Below are positions 32,406 through 42,934 of a stretch of DNA of 49,529 bases, piece after piece. The first letter of the stretch is position 1, and each line of letters begins with the position of its first letter. The notes below the pieces were generated by a model. The model made no database searches. It worked only from the letters and a program-made list of their open reading frames with translations, and was not told the origin of the DNA. This DNA comes from Bifidobacterium breve (lineage in GTDB: Bacteria; Actinomycetota; Actinomycetes; Nanopelagicales; Nanopelagicaceae). The DNA is taken from assembly GCA_945876865.1 (NCBI GenBank), contig CAMCPZ010000006.1, positions 1 to 49,529 on the forward strand, given 5' to 3'. Both the position numbers and the translations under genes were made by a program.

Positions 32406-33452
32406 TTATCCGTTTACCTTCAAGGTTCCCGCGATAATTTGATCTCTTAGTTTACGAACTTCAAGCTTCAATTGGCCTGGAACGCGTGAACTTAGATCGT
32501 GATATGGAGCAAGTGAAACACCCTTGTTTTTAAGTGTCCCAACATAGAGGCTTCCGTCGAACTTCTTAGCCGCAACATCCTTAGCAACTGACTTGATTGA
32601 TGCGCCAATTTCCTTGACTACAGTTGTTAGAAGTGTTGATTTTCCTGCTGGAAGTAGACCGTAACCATCTGAGTCAACCCAGATTGTTAGCGCTTTCTTA
32701 GTCTTATCGTTAGCTGCTGCGTAAGGTGCGCCGAGGTTTCCACCAACTGGAAGAATAATATCTGCTCCCTGTTGTTCAAATCCCTTTGACAGTGTTAGTG
32801 CAGCATTTTGGTCAGTGAAGTTACCTACGAAAGAACCAGTCTTGGTCTTTGTATCCCAGCCTAGAACTGAAACTTTCTTGCCCTTGACCTTGTTGTAGTA
32901 GTCAACGCCACGCACATATCCATCCATGAAAATTGTAACTGTTGGATAAGGAGCGCCGCCATAGGTTGCGACCTTGCCGGTCTTAGTCATGCCTGCAGAA
33001 AGGTAGCCAGCCAAGAAAGCAGCTTCATCTGTCTGGAAGGTAAGACCTTTAACATTCTTAACTGGCTTACAGTTGAAGTTTGCATCGCAATCTGCGCCCG
33101 CATCGTCAACCACTGCGTATGAAATCTTTGGATTTGCTTTCGCTGATTTAACTATTTCACTGCTTATAGCAAAGCCAACACCGATGATTAATTCGCAACC
33201 CTTATCAACAAATGCTTTGATATTTGGAGCAAAGTCTGCGGATGAAGCAGCTGCAAGATATTCAGCAGTTGCTACCTTCGAAGTTCTAGCACCGTCCCAT
33301 GCACCTTGGTTGAATGAACGATCGTCCACGCCGCCAGTATCTAGGGCGAGACATAACTTAATTTTTGCTGCTTGTGCTGAAGGAGCAACTGAAACACCTG
33401 TAATAAGTGTTAGAGATGCGGCTACCGCAATAAGCTTTAATGACTTTTTCAA
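32406..33452 (-). CDS. BMP family substrate-binding protein (nucleoside binding)
   Basis: Signal peptide KKSLKLIAVAASLTLITGVSVAPSAQA; LALDTGGVDDRSFNQGAWDGA; GCELIIGVGFAISSEIVKSAK. TTG start at 33452 preceded by gggagg, preferred over the longer track ORF. Confidence 0.93.
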   Translation of the reverse strand: MKKSLKLIAVAASLTLITGVSVAPSAQAAKIKLCLALDTGGVDDRSFNQGAWDGARTSKVATAEYLAAASSADFAPNIKAFVDKGCELIIGVGFAISSEIVKSAKANPKISYAVVDDAGADCDANFNCKPVKNVKGLTFQTDEAAFLAGYLSAGMTKTGKVATYGGAPYPTVTIFMDGYVRGVDYYNKVKGKKVSVLGWDTKTKTGSFVGNFTDQNAALTLSKGFEQQGADIILPVGGNLGAPYAAANDKTKKALTIWVDSDGYGLLPAGKSTLLTTVVKEIGASIKSVAKDVAAKKFDGSLYVGTLKNKGVSLAPYHDLSSRVPGQLKLEVRKLRDQIIAGTLKVNG

Positions 33453-33619
33453 AGCGCCTCCCGGATTCACCCTTTTTTTAAGGGATTGATGTGAGCTAAA
33501 CCCTACTCTTTCGCATATTGCTTGCAAGTTTCACGGGCTCATGTTTCGGTAACAAAGTCTCAACTAGCGGTTTAAAGTTAAATGAAATATGAGCAAATAA
33601 TGGGATTTATACTGCCGGA

Positions 33620-34765
33620 ATGCGAGCAACCCGTCATTTTCAGCTAATTGCACTTCTGGCAATCGCTGGGTGCATCCGCGCTCCTATTACAAGTATCGGT
33701 CCTCAAATAACTGCGATTAGCAAAGGCCAAAATTTAGGGATAGTTCAATTCGGATTTCTCACAGCCATTCCGGTAATTTGCTTTGCCCTTGCGGCGCCAC
33801 TTCCAAGTCTTCGAGCCTTTCGCAAAATCAAGACCGAGCAACTTATAGTTTTCTCACTCCTAGCCCTTGCAGCAGCCACAATCTTGCGAACACTTGGCTC
33901 TAACTCTCTGCTCTTTGGATCAACGATCATTCTTGGTATCAGTATTGCGATTCTAAATATCGTTACACCAGCACTTGTCCGACGGGATTATCCAAAGAAG
34001 ATAACAACTGTCATGCCGATTTACTCTGCAGTTCTTGCACTCATGGCATCACTTGGCGCTGGTCTTTCGATTCCAATCGCTTCTTACTTCGGAGACAATT
34101 GGAAAATTGGAATTTCGGTGTGGGCAATACCAGCGATATTAGTAGCGCTGATTTGGATTCCGCTGCTTCGAAAAGCGAAGCCAATGCCAGATAACCATGA
34201 AAATCATTTCAAAGAATTATTTCGGTCAAAGAAGGCTTGGTTGGTCTCGATATACATGGGAGTTCAATCCGCAATCTTTTATACCCAGGTAGCGTGGATG
34301 CCGAAGATATTGATTGACAAAGGTTATTCAGCCGCCGAGGCCGGCGCACTCTTTGGCCTTTCAACTCTCTGCGGTTTTGCTCTGACTCTAATTCTGCCTC
34401 TGGTTTTTAGTCGTGGTGAAGATTTAAAACTTGCGATTCTCGCAACATCAGTTCCAGGAATCATAGGGTTCTTGCTGCTAAACCATCTCTCAAATAGCTG
34501 GACCATCCCGGCCTTGCTTTTGATTTCGACAACCCACGCAGCACTTCCGCTGGCACTTGGCCTCATTGCAATGAAGTCCCCCAGCGTTGGGGCCACTAGT
34601 CATTTATCTTCGATGGCCCAAGGAATTGGTTATTGCATCGCTGCCATATTTCCAGTCCTGATTGGTTACACCTATGAAGCTTCAAATAGTTGGCTGATTG
34701 CAACATATTTGATTGCCGCTCTTATTCTGGCGCAATCAATTATTGGCATTAAGGCCAACCGCTAA
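33620..34765 (+). CDS. MFS transporter, CynX/NimT-like
   Basis: Twelve hydrophobic segments; IRAPITSIGPQITAISKGQNLGIVQFGFLTAIPVICFALAAPL is characteristic of CynX/NimT-family permeases. Confidence 0.85.
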   Translation: MRATRHFQLIALLAIAGCIRAPITSIGPQITAISKGQNLGIVQFGFLTAIPVICFALAAPLPSLRAFRKIKTEQLIVFSLLALAAATILRTLGSNSLLFGSTIILGISIAILNIVTPALVRRDYPKKITTVMPIYSAVLALMASLGAGLSIPIASYFGDNWKIGISVWAIPAILVALIWIPLLRKAKPMPDNHENHFKELFRSKKAWLVSIYMGVQSAIFYTQVAWMPKILIDKGYSAAEAGALFGLSTLCGFALTLILPLVFSRGEDLKLAILATSVPGIIGFLLLNHLSNSWTIPALLLISTTHAALPLALGLIAMKSPSVGATSHLSSMAQGIGYCIAAIFPVLIGYTYEASNSWLIATYLIAALILAQSIIGIKANR

Positions 34766-34794
34766 ATGTCAGTGCGCCTCCTTAGTATTTTCAA

Positions 34795-35406
34795 ATGGCA
34801 ATCCGAATGACACCTAAAAATCAAGCCTCGTTGGCTGAGATCACATTTATAGTGTTGGATTTAGAAACTACAGGCGCCTCTCCTGCCAATGGTTGCGGCA
34901 TAACTGAAATCGGGGCGATCGCAGTTCGTGGTGGCGAGCTTCTGGAAGAGTTCTCAACCTTTGTGAACCCGCAAGTTGCATTACCGGAATACATAATTAA
35001 TCTAACTGGCATAACCGATGAAATGTTAGAGGGTGCCCCACTTATCGACCAGGCCTTCCCTGAGTTCATCGAATTCATTAACCGCCATGAAGATGTTTAT
35101 CTAGTTGCCCATAACGCACCATTTGATATCGGTTTCCTAAAAGCCGCAGCGCAATCGCTTTCGCATGACTGGCCCAAATATGAGGTTATCGATACCGTGA
35201 AACTGGCAAGGCGGGTAATTGATCGCTCTGAAATTCAGAATTATAAACTTGGCACTCTTTCTCAGTTTTTCGATACCAAGGCGCTACCAAATCACAGAGC
35301 ACTGGATGATGTGAAAACTACGGTTGAAGTTCTACATCGATTGATCGAGCGACTTGCTGGCTTTGAAGTTTTCAGCATCTCGCAGCTAAAGAAATTTATG
35401 CGCTAA
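34795..35406 (+). CDS. DnaQ-like 3'-5' exonuclease (DNA polymerase III epsilon-like)
   Basis: FIVLDLETTGASPANGCGITEIGAIAVRGG, VAHNAPFDIGFL, NHRALDDVKTTVEVLHRLI (DEDDh motifs). Confidence 0.92.
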   Translation: MAIRMTPKNQASLAEITFIVLDLETTGASPANGCGITEIGAIAVRGGELLEEFSTFVNPQVALPEYIINLTGITDEMLEGAPLIDQAFPEFIEFINRHEDVYLVAHNAPFDIGFLKAAAQSLSHDWPKYEVIDTVKLARRVIDRSEIQNYKLGTLSQFFDTKALPNHRALDDVKTTVEVLHRLIERLAGFEVFSISQLKKFMR

Positions 35407-35815
35407 CTTCAGCCTTATCCTTCAGTAACTTCGCCACTTTTGAGGCAAGAGTGAAAGGGTCGATGGGATGAAGAATCGCATCATCTGCCTTCGACCAGGC
35501 GGCGAGCCAGTTGTCTTGGACCCGACCGGTGATGACTAAGACTGGTGGGCAATTAAAAACCTCATCTTTTAACTGGCGGGCCAGACCTAATCCACCTTCA
35601 GGGACTGCTTCACCATCGAGGATAAAGAGATCGACGCTCTGCTTGGAATCTAGATAGAGCCGAAGGGCTGGGCCGGTGGCAAATTCAACAATCTTGTGTT
35701 CTGGAAGATCCGCTGATACCCGACGACCAAGGGCGGTGATGATTGATGAACGAACGGATGAGTCATCCGAATAGAGGGCTATTTTCAGATTGGTGAGATT
35801 TTTCTCAGAAGACAT
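35396..35815 (-). CDS. Stand-alone receiver-like domain protein
   Basis: KIALYSDDSSVRSS (acidic pair), VDLFILDGE (phospho-acceptor Asp), PVLVITGR, but AILHPIDP where KPF/KPI is expected. ATG at 35815 used (MSSEKN). Confidence 0.75.
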   Translation of the reverse strand: MSSEKNLTNLKIALYSDDSSVRSSIITALGRRVSADLPEHKIVEFATGPALRLYLDSKQSVDLFILDGEAVPEGGLGLARQLKDEVFNCPPVLVITGRVQDNWLAAWSKADDAILHPIDPFTLASKVAKLLKDKAEVSA

Positions 35816-35963
35816 GGTCAGAATTCTAGCCACCAAAGCGCCAGAAAAATCCCAGAAAAAGCTGAAAACGAGGGTGTGAATTGGTGATGAGATTCACCAG
35901 AAGTGAGTGCCGCCCTGGCCTATAAATATCTCATTTCCCTCACGAATCGGGAATAATCGCCTC

Positions 35964-36590
35964 ATGACAACTGCCGTTCTGCCACCCCAGAAGATAAACC
36001 GTCCTAATCTGGTTGCGGTCGGAACAATTGTCTGGCTTGCAAGTGAGTTGATGTTCTTCGCCGCGCTCTTTGCAATGTATTTCACAACGCGCGCAGTTCA
36101 GGGTCCACAAATTTGGCTTGAATCAACTGAGCTATTAGCTATTCCTTTTGCTGCTGCGAATACAACAATCTTGGTTCTTTCATCCGTTACATGTCAGTTT
36201 GGTGTTTTCGCTGCTGAACGTTTCCAAGCTAAGCGAACTGGTTCGATCTTTCAATTTAGTAAGTGGGGAATGCGTGAATGGTTCGCGCTGACATTCCTTA
36301 TGGGAGCCTTCTTCATCGGTGGTCAAGTTTATGAATATGCACACTTAGTCCAAGAGAACTTAACACTCTCATCAAATGCTTATGGTTCGGTTTTCTATAT
36401 GACAACTGGTTTCCATGGGTTGCACGTAACGGGTGGCTTAATTGCATTCTTGATCGTAATGATTCGAACCTTTCGCGCCCAAAGATTTGGACATAAGCAA
36501 GCGCAAACAGCAATTGTGGTCTCCTATTACTGGCACTTTGTTGACGTTGTTTGGATCGCGCTATTCGCAACGATTTATCTGATTAAGTAA
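35964..36590 (+). CDS. ctaE: Cytochrome c oxidase subunit III (aa3)
   Basis: [73 protein letters not shown] at 35964. Confidence 0.95.
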   Translation: MTTAVLPPQKINRPNLVAVGTIVWLASELMFFAALFAMYFTTRAVQGPQIWLESTELLAIPFAAANTTILVLSSVTCQFGVFAAERFQAKRTGSIFQFSKWGMREWFALTFLMGAFFIGGQVYEYAHLVQENLTLSSNAYGSVFYMTTGFHGLHVTGGLIAFLIVMIRTFRAQRFGHKQAQTAIVVSYYWHFVDVVWIALFATIYLIK

Positions 36591-36613
36591 TGGGCTAGGG
36601 TGAAATAACGAGA

Positions 36614-37429
36614 ATGGAAAAAATGAATTCAGGAATCAAGAAGATCTCCAGATATCGCCGCCATCGCTTTGCTGGCCCAGCGCTTTTAATTGTTGCGCTG
36701 ATAACTCTTGGAACTACCTTTCAAGTTGCCAGTGCGGTTCCTAGTTCAAGCGAGAAAGAGATTGCGCCGAAGTCAACTTTGATTGAAGAAGGTAAGCGAA
36801 TATTCAACTTCGGATGTTCGACCTGTCACGGATTAAACCTTGAAGGAAGTGGCATAGCTCCATCTTTGATTGGCGTGGGTGGCGCATCTGTTGATTTCCA
36901 AGTGGGAACTGGCCGTATGCCAATGGCCGATATGAGCCAACAGGCTATGCGTAAAGAGCCGGTTTACACCGAAGAGGAAACCGCTGCACTTGCTGCATAT
37001 GTTGCATCACTTGCTCCTGGCCCTGCTGTAATTAACGAAGCACAAATAACTTATGAGCGCGATGGAAATACTGCAGAGGGTGGCGAACTATTTCGAACCA
37101 ACTGCGCAATGTGCCATAACTTTGCTGGACAAGGTGGCGCGCTCACTCAAGGAAAATATGCCCCAACTGTCATGGGAGTAGATGTTAAGCATATTTATGA
37201 AGCGATGATTACAGGTCCACAATCAATGCCGGTTTTTAGCGATAAGACCATCACACCCGCAGAGAAGCTTTCAATTATTAAATGGATTAAAGCTGCAGAG
37301 AATGAGCCGAACCTAGGCGGTGCATCTCTAGGTCGTGTTGGCCCAGTTACTGAAGGACTCTTAGTTTGGACACTTGGTCTTGGTTTACTAATTGGAATAG
37401 CCGTCTGGCTAACAGTGAAAGCGAAATAG
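36614..37429 (+). CDS. qcrC: Di-heme cytochrome c subunit of the bcc complex
   Basis: Two CxxCH motifs (CSTCHG, CAMCHN), C-terminal TM helix, followed by qcrA and qcrB. Confidence 0.96.
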   Translation: MEKMNSGIKKISRYRRHRFAGPALLIVALITLGTTFQVASAVPSSSEKEIAPKSTLIEEGKRIFNFGCSTCHGLNLEGSGIAPSLIGVGGASVDFQVGTGRMPMADMSQQAMRKEPVYTEEETAALAAYVASLAPGPAVINEAQITYERDGNTAEGGELFRTNCAMCHNFAGQGGALTQGKYAPTVMGVDVKHIYEAMITGPQSMPVFSDKTITPAEKLSIIKWIKAAENEPNLGGASLGRVGPVTEGLLVWTLGLGLLIGIAVWLTVKAK

Positions 37430-37440
37430 GGTAGCGAAAA

Positions 37441-38433
37441 ATGTCTAATGAGATTCAGAAGTTTCAAGACCCTGGCCTACCTGAACATGTTCATCGCAAA
37501 ACAGATGTAGATCCAAAGGCAGCAGACCGCGCAGAGCGCCAAGTATCAATTCTCTTTGTTCTATCTGCCTTATCTACCGCTTTAGCAATCTACGCATATG
37601 TTTTTATCAGTGATGAAATTTTCTTCTTCCTTCCAATAATGGGTGACACAAATGCCCACCAACTATTCCTCGGTCTTGGCATGGCTTTCTCTCTTTTATT
37701 TATCGGTCTTGGGTTAGTTCATTGGGCAAAAAATTTGATGCCCGATACTGAAGTTATTGCTGAGCGCCATGAATTTCGTTCTCCCGATGAAGATCGTGCA
37801 GATTTTGTAAGAACTGTTAAGGAACAAGCTGGTGCTGCAGGATTAGGGCGTCGCTCTCTAATCAAGAGGACTCTCGGATTAGCGCTCGGCGCCTCTGCCC
37901 TTACCCCAATTGTTTTACTTCGCGATTTAGGCCCGTTGCCAGGAAAAGAACTTGAGAAAACTTCCTGGAAAACTGGAACTCGTTTAGTTACAGATCCGGG
38001 CGATCGACCTATCCGTCCAGAAGATTTAGAAGTTGGTGCTGTCGCGCAGGTTCTTCCTGAGTTAGAGCCTGGCAAGGTGCGCCACTTGTATGACATCGCA
38101 AAAGATGCGGTTCTACTTATCCGACTTCGCCCTTCGGAATTTCAATTAGATGCCGAGCGGCTCTCATGGACTTATGACGGAATCATTGCATTCTCAAAGA
38201 TTTGCTCTCATATGGGATGCGCCGTTGCACTCTACGAACAACAGACAAAACATTTACTCTGTCCTTGCCACCAATCAACATTTGATGTGACGCGAGCAGC
38301 GAAGGTTATCTTTGGACCAGCTGCAAGGCCATTGCCACAACTTGCAATAACGGTTGATAGCGATGGAAATCTAGTCGCACAAAGACCATTTAACGAACCT
38401 GTCGGACCTAGCTTTTGGGAGCGCTCATCATGA
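37441..38433 (+). CDS. qcrA: Rieske iron-sulfur subunit of the bcc complex
   Basis: CSHMGCAVALYEQQTKHLLCPCHQSTFD Rieske motifs; N-terminal TM helices. Confidence 0.96.
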   Translation: MSNEIQKFQDPGLPEHVHRKTDVDPKAADRAERQVSILFVLSALSTALAIYAYVFISDEIFFFLPIMGDTNAHQLFLGLGMAFSLLFIGLGLVHWAKNLMPDTEVIAERHEFRSPDEDRADFVRTVKEQAGAAGLGRRSLIKRTLGLALGASALTPIVLLRDLGPLPGKELEKTSWKTGTRLVTDPGDRPIRPEDLEVGAVAQVLPELEPGKVRHLYDIAKDAVLLIRLRPSEFQLDAERLSWTYDGIIAFSKICSHMGCAVALYEQQTKHLLCPCHQSTFDVTRAAKVIFGPAARPLPQLAITVDSDGNLVAQRPFNEPVGPSFWERSS

Positions 38434-40022
38434 AAAAAGCAGAACGTATTGGCGGCAATGTTGCGAGCTATGTAGATGATCGCACAGGTGCTGCGAAGTG
38501 GCTTCGCAAGAATTTAACCAAGGTCTTCCCAGATCATTGGTCCTTCATGCTCGGCGAGATTGTTCTCTATTCTTTTGTTATTTTGCTTCTTTCAGGAACA
38601 TTCTTAACTTTCTGGTTCGATCCCTCCCAGCGCGAAGTAGTCTATGAAGGAAGTTACGAGCCGCTTCAAGATATAAAGATGTCAGCAGCATACGCATCCG
38701 CGCTTCACATCTCCTTTGATGTTCGCGGTGGTCTGTTAATGCGCCAGATACACCACTGGTCTGCGCTCCTATTCATGGCTGGAATGATCGCCCACTTGAT
38801 GCGCGTCTTCTTTACCGGCGCTTTCCGCAAGCCTCGTGAAGCTAACTGGTTAATTGGAGTTGGACTCGTAACACTTGGAATTGTTGAAGGTTTCCTTGGT
38901 TACTCACTTCCAGATGATTTACTTTCAGGAACTGGTGTGCGAATTGCCGAAGCAATTATTCAAGCACTCCCCGTTGTCGGTTCTTACTTGGCGTTCTTTG
39001 CCTTTGGTGGTGCCTTTCCAGGAGAGGCATTTATTCCTCGAATCTATACGGTGCATGTGCTCTTACTGCCCGCAGCGTTCTTGGCGCTGATAACAATTCA
39101 CTTGATGTTGGTTTGGTATCAGAAGCACACCCAATATCCAGGCCCTGGGCGCACTGAAAAGAATGTTGTTGGCTATCCGCTAATGCCGATCTACATGGCG
39201 AAAGCCGGTGGCTTCTTCTTCATAGTCTTTGGTGTTACTGCCTTACTCGGCGCACTTGCATCTATTAACCCCATCTGGCTCTATGGACCGTACAACCCCG
39301 GGCAAGTATCTGCCGGCTCACAGCCGGACTTTTATATGGGTTGGCTCGATGGTTTAGTTCGAATGTTCCCCCCACTCGAGAGTTACGTTCTCGGCTACAC
39401 AATTTCCTGGAACATTTTAATTCCAGGCCTAATTATTCCTGGCATTTTATTTACCTTGATGGCGCTCTATCCATTTATCGAATCTTGGATGACCGGAGAT
39501 AAGAGCGAACACCACTTGCTAGATCGACCACGCAATAATCCAAACCGCACTGCTATTGGCGCGATGTCATTGTCCTTCGTCTTAGTTACCTTAATTAATG
39601 GTGGAAATGACCTTCTCGCCACCCACTTTGACCTCACTATCAATCAGATCATGTGGTTTAGCAGAATCGGCGTAATTGTTATCCCACCGCTGGTCTTCGT
39701 TATAACTAAGAGAATCTGTCTATCACTGCAGCGCGCTGATCGCGAAAAAGTTCTGCATGGCCGCGAAACTGGTCGCTTAGTGATGCTCCCTCATGGCGAA
39801 TTCGTTGAAATTCACGAAGAGCTAACGCCTGCTGAAAAGTTCACGCTTACCCAGCACCTGCAACCAAAGGCACTTGTTGTTCCGGATACCGATGCGAATG
39901 GTGTAAAAAACCCGCAAGGCATCAAGGGCAAGATTCGGGCGCGATTTAGTCAAGCACATGTCGAACAGATTCCGGCACCGACTGAGAGTGAAGCGAAAGC
40001 GCTAGGAAGTGGACACCACTAA
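38430..40022 (+). CDS. qcrB: Cytochrome b subunit of the bcc complex
   Basis: RQIHHWSALLFMAGMIAHLMRVFFTGAFRKPREANWLIG, GYSLPDDLLSGTG, PPLESYVLGYTISWN. ATG at 38430, ATGA overlap with qcrA. Confidence 0.97.
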   Translation: MKKAERIGGNVASYVDDRTGAAKWLRKNLTKVFPDHWSFMLGEIVLYSFVILLLSGTFLTFWFDPSQREVVYEGSYEPLQDIKMSAAYASALHISFDVRGGLLMRQIHHWSALLFMAGMIAHLMRVFFTGAFRKPREANWLIGVGLVTLGIVEGFLGYSLPDDLLSGTGVRIAEAIIQALPVVGSYLAFFAFGGAFPGEAFIPRIYTVHVLLLPAAFLALITIHLMLVWYQKHTQYPGPGRTEKNVVGYPLMPIYMAKAGGFFFIVFGVTALLGALASINPIWLYGPYNPGQVSAGSQPDFYMGWLDGLVRMFPPLESYVLGYTISWNILIPGLIIPGILFTLMALYPFIESWMTGDKSEHHLLDRPRNNPNRTAIGAMSLSFVLVTLINGGNDLLATHFDLTINQIMWFSRIGVIVIPPLVFVITKRICLSLQRADREKVLHGRETGRLVMLPHGEFVEIHEELTPAEKFTLTQHLQPKALVVPDTDANGVKNPQGIKGKIRARFSQAHVEQIPAPTESEAKALGSGHH

Positions 40023-40050
40023 ACCTTAGGGACTGATACTTAGGAATTAA

Positions 40051-40452
40051 TTAATGAGCGTTGTTAGATGGTTTTTCGTATTCAAGGACGAAACCAAAAA
40101 TGCTAACAACTAATCCACCTACAGCTATCAGCGTTAACCACCAACCGATGATCAGGCCTAAACCTGATAGCACCATGAAGAATGCAAGTGGAAGTGGCCA
40201 CCATGAATGTGGTGAATAGAAACCGAGTTCACCTGCAGAGTCTGAAATTTCGCCAGTGACGTTATCTTCTGGAAGAGTATTTCCAAGACGCTTATCTGTA
40301 AACCAGAGGTAGAAACCAATCAAGCCAGCCAATCCACCAGAGAGAGCCATGGCTGTAATTCCAACCGCTTCACCGCCAAGCAACCAGTAAATTACTGTGA
40401 CGATTGCGTAAAAAGCTGCAAGACCAATAAATAACCAGTAACCAGTTTTCAT
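40051..40452 (-). CDS. ctaF: Cytochrome c oxidase subunit IV (actinobacterial type)
   Basis: Small multi-TM protein with AGLIGFYLWFTDKRLG and EISDSAGELGFYSPHSWWPLPLA, directly downstream of ctaD. Confidence 0.93.
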   Translation of the reverse strand: MKTGYWLFIGLAAFYAIVTVIYWLLGGEAVGITAMALSGGLAGLIGFYLWFTDKRLGNTLPEDNVTGEISDSAGELGFYSPHSWWPLPLAFFMVLSGLGLIIGWWLTLIAVGGLVVSIFGFVLEYEKPSNNAH

Positions 40453-40454
40453 CC

Positions 40455-42110
40455 TTAATGTCCTTCAGTCTTTATGTGAGGGTAATTGAGATCGAATGCT
40501 GGGCGCTCGCTGCGAATACGAGGCATTGATATGAAGTTGTGACGTGGTGGCGGACACGATGTCGCCCATTCAAGCGAGGCGCCATATCCCCACGGATCAT
40601 CCACACCAACCATCGGAGACTTTCTGGTGATCCAGACATTCATGAAGAATGGAATCATTGAAAGTGCCAAGAGAACCGAGCCTATTGTTGAAATTGTATT
40701 CATTGTTGTAAAACCATCGGTAGCTAAATAATCTGCATAACGTCGTGGCATTCCCTTAATTCCGAGCCAGTGTTGAATAAGGAATGTCATATGGAAGCCG
40801 AAGAACAGAGTCCAGAAGTGGATCTTTCCAAGGCGCTCGTTCAACATCTTGCCTGTCATCTTTGGCCACCAGAAATAGAAACCAGCAAACATCGCAAAGA
40901 CCACAGTTCCAAAGAGAACGTAATGGAAGTGGGCAACTACGAAGTAGGAAGCAGAGACTGCAAAGTCAAGTGGAGGTGAAGCGAGAATAATTCCAGTAAT
41001 TCCGCCAAAGAGGAAGGTAATCAAGAAGCCCATTACCCAGAGCATCGGGGTTTCGAATGAAACGCTTCCGCGCCACATCGTTCCGATCCAGTTAAAGAAC
41101 TTAACGCCAGTTGGAACACCGATTAGAAATGTCATGAATGAGAAGAATGGAAGCAGAACCTGCCCGCTAGCAAACATGTGGTGCGCCCAAACCGACACTG
41201 AGAGCGCAGAGATTGCGATTGTCGCTGCGATAAGTCCTTTATAACCGAAGATCGGTTTGCGGCTAAATACCGGAAGAATTTCAGTGGCAATTCCGAAGAA
41301 TGGAAGCGCCAAGATATAAACCTCGGGGTGCCCGAAGAACCAGAAGAGATGCTGCCAGAGCATCGCTCCTCCGTTAGCCGGATCAAAGATATGCGAGCCA
41401 AATAATCTGTCAGATTCCAGAGCTAAAAATGCTGCTGCTAGTGGTGGGAAAGCGAGCAGAACTAAAATTGAAGTCAGAAGAACGTTCCAGGTAAAGATTG
41501 ACATTCGGAACATCGTCATTCCAGGGGCGCGCATTGTAAAAATAGTTGTAATGAAGTTAACGCCACCAAGAATTGTTCCAATACCGCTAATTGCTAATCC
41601 AACAATCCATAAATCCCCACCGATGCCTGGTGAATACTGTGCATTTGAAAGTGGCGCATAAGCAGTCCAACCAAATGATGCTGCTCCGCCTGGTGTTAAG
41701 AATCCGGCAAAAGCCATTATTCCTCCGAAGAGGAAGAGCCAATACGAGAGCATATTCATTCTTGGGAAGGCGACATCTGCTGCACCAATTTGCAGCGGCA
41801 TGATTACATTCGCAAAACCAACGAACAATGGTGTTGCAAACATAAGCAACATAATCGTTCCGTGCATAGTGAATACTTGGTTGTATTGCTCGTTAGAAAT
41901 AAATTGCAGACCAGGGCGTGCAAGTTCGGCACGCAAAATTAGCGCCAATAGTCCAGCAATAAGGAACCAGGCAAATGTTGTATATAGATAGAGATAACCA
42001 ATCATCTTGTGATCAGTAGATGTAATGATTTTTACGAAAAGTTGGCCTTTGGTGAGCTCTCTCTTAACAGGAGCACCCTCGACTGCTGTTCTGGTTGCGT
42101 ATGTAGTCAT
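40455..42110 (-). CDS. ctaD: Cytochrome c oxidase subunit I (aa3)
   Basis: [70 protein letters not shown]. Confidence 0.98.
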   Translation of the reverse strand: MTTYATRTAVEGAPVKRELTKGQLFVKIITSTDHKMIGYLYLYTTFAWFLIAGLLALILRAELARPGLQFISNEQYNQVFTMHGTIMLLMFATPLFVGFANVIMPLQIGAADVAFPRMNMLSYWLFLFGGIMAFAGFLTPGGAASFGWTAYAPLSNAQYSPGIGGDLWIVGLAISGIGTILGGVNFITTIFTMRAPGMTMFRMSIFTWNVLLTSILVLLAFPPLAAAFLALESDRLFGSHIFDPANGGAMLWQHLFWFFGHPEVYILALPFFGIATEILPVFSRKPIFGYKGLIAATIAISALSVSVWAHHMFASGQVLLPFFSFMTFLIGVPTGVKFFNWIGTMWRGSVSFETPMLWVMGFLITFLFGGITGIILASPPLDFAVSASYFVVAHFHYVLFGTVVFAMFAGFYFWWPKMTGKMLNERLGKIHFWTLFFGFHMTFLIQHWLGIKGMPRRYADYLATDGFTTMNTISTIGSVLLALSMIPFFMNVWITRKSPMVGVDDPWGYGASLEWATSCPPPRHNFISMPRIRSERPAFDLNYPHIKTEGH

Positions 42111-42111
42111 A

Positions 42112-42876
42112 TTAAGCCACCTTCAAACTGGAGATATATTCTTGGTATTCACTTGGAGTTACTACTTTCACGCTAAAGCGCATCTGGGAGTGGGAACGAC
42201 CACATAAAATATTGCAGAAACCAGGATAGGTGCCGAGTTTGTTTGCACTGAACTCAATATTGTTGGTCACTCCAGGAAGATTTTGGATCTGAATCATGAA
42301 TGCTGGAATCCAGAAACCATGAACAACATCTGTTGAGGTTATTTTAAATTTAACGCGCTCACCTAGAGGAAGTACTAGGGTCGGAGGCTTTGCCGTAGTT
42401 CCAGTAACTATTGGGGCTTCCGGATTGTCACGATAGGTGAATTGCCATGACCATTGAAAAGCATTTACATCAATTAAATGACTGGCTTGGCTATCCGGTG
42501 TGACTTTTACAATTTCAGATTGTTTAACTGCGGTGAAGTAGAAGAGAACTGCAACGATGATGAATGGAATAACCGTGTAAGCAACTTCGACTGGCACGTT
42601 GTACTGAGTTTGCTTTGGAACTTCGTCGCCCTTGCGGCGATGTCGGAACACTGGCCACATAATTAAGATCGCGGTGAAGACTCCAACAACTGCGGCTGCA
42701 ATCCAAGCGCCCTGCCAAAGTGGGATTGTTGTGTCATTCACGCTTGAAACGCCCTTAGGAAATCCCATGCCAGATATGTTTTCTGTGGAGCAAGATGTCA
42801 GAAAGGAAATCGACCCGATTGAAATCCCCGTGAAGAGGGCTCTGGCTAAAGATTTCTTGGTGGGTCTAGAACTCAT
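42112..42876 (-). CDS. ctaC: Cytochrome c oxidase subunit II
   Basis: Lipobox [47 protein letters not shown] CuA site. Confidence 0.96.
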   Translation of the reverse strand: MSSRPTKKSLARALFTGISIGSISFLTSCSTENISGMGFPKGVSSVNDTTIPLWQGAWIAAAVVGVFTAILIMWPVFRHRRKGDEVPKQTQYNVPVEVAYTVIPFIIVAVLFYFTAVKQSEIVKVTPDSQASHLIDVNAFQWSWQFTYRDNPEAPIVTGTTAKPPTLVLPLGERVKFKITSTDVVHGFWIPAFMIQIQNLPGVTNNIEFSANKLGTYPGFCNILCGRSHSQMRFSVKVVTPSEYQEYISSLKVA

Positions 42877-42934
42877 TGGATAAGAATATCCCTCGGATTC
42901 GCCTCTTTAACCATGCGGGAGTAGCGTTCGATGC

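Noticed and set aside
33470-33486. CCCTT-TTTTT-AAGGG repeat upstream of the BMP protein as a purine riboswitch
   Set aside because: Only a 5-bp stem; no purine-riboswitch core motifs recognised in 33453-33619.
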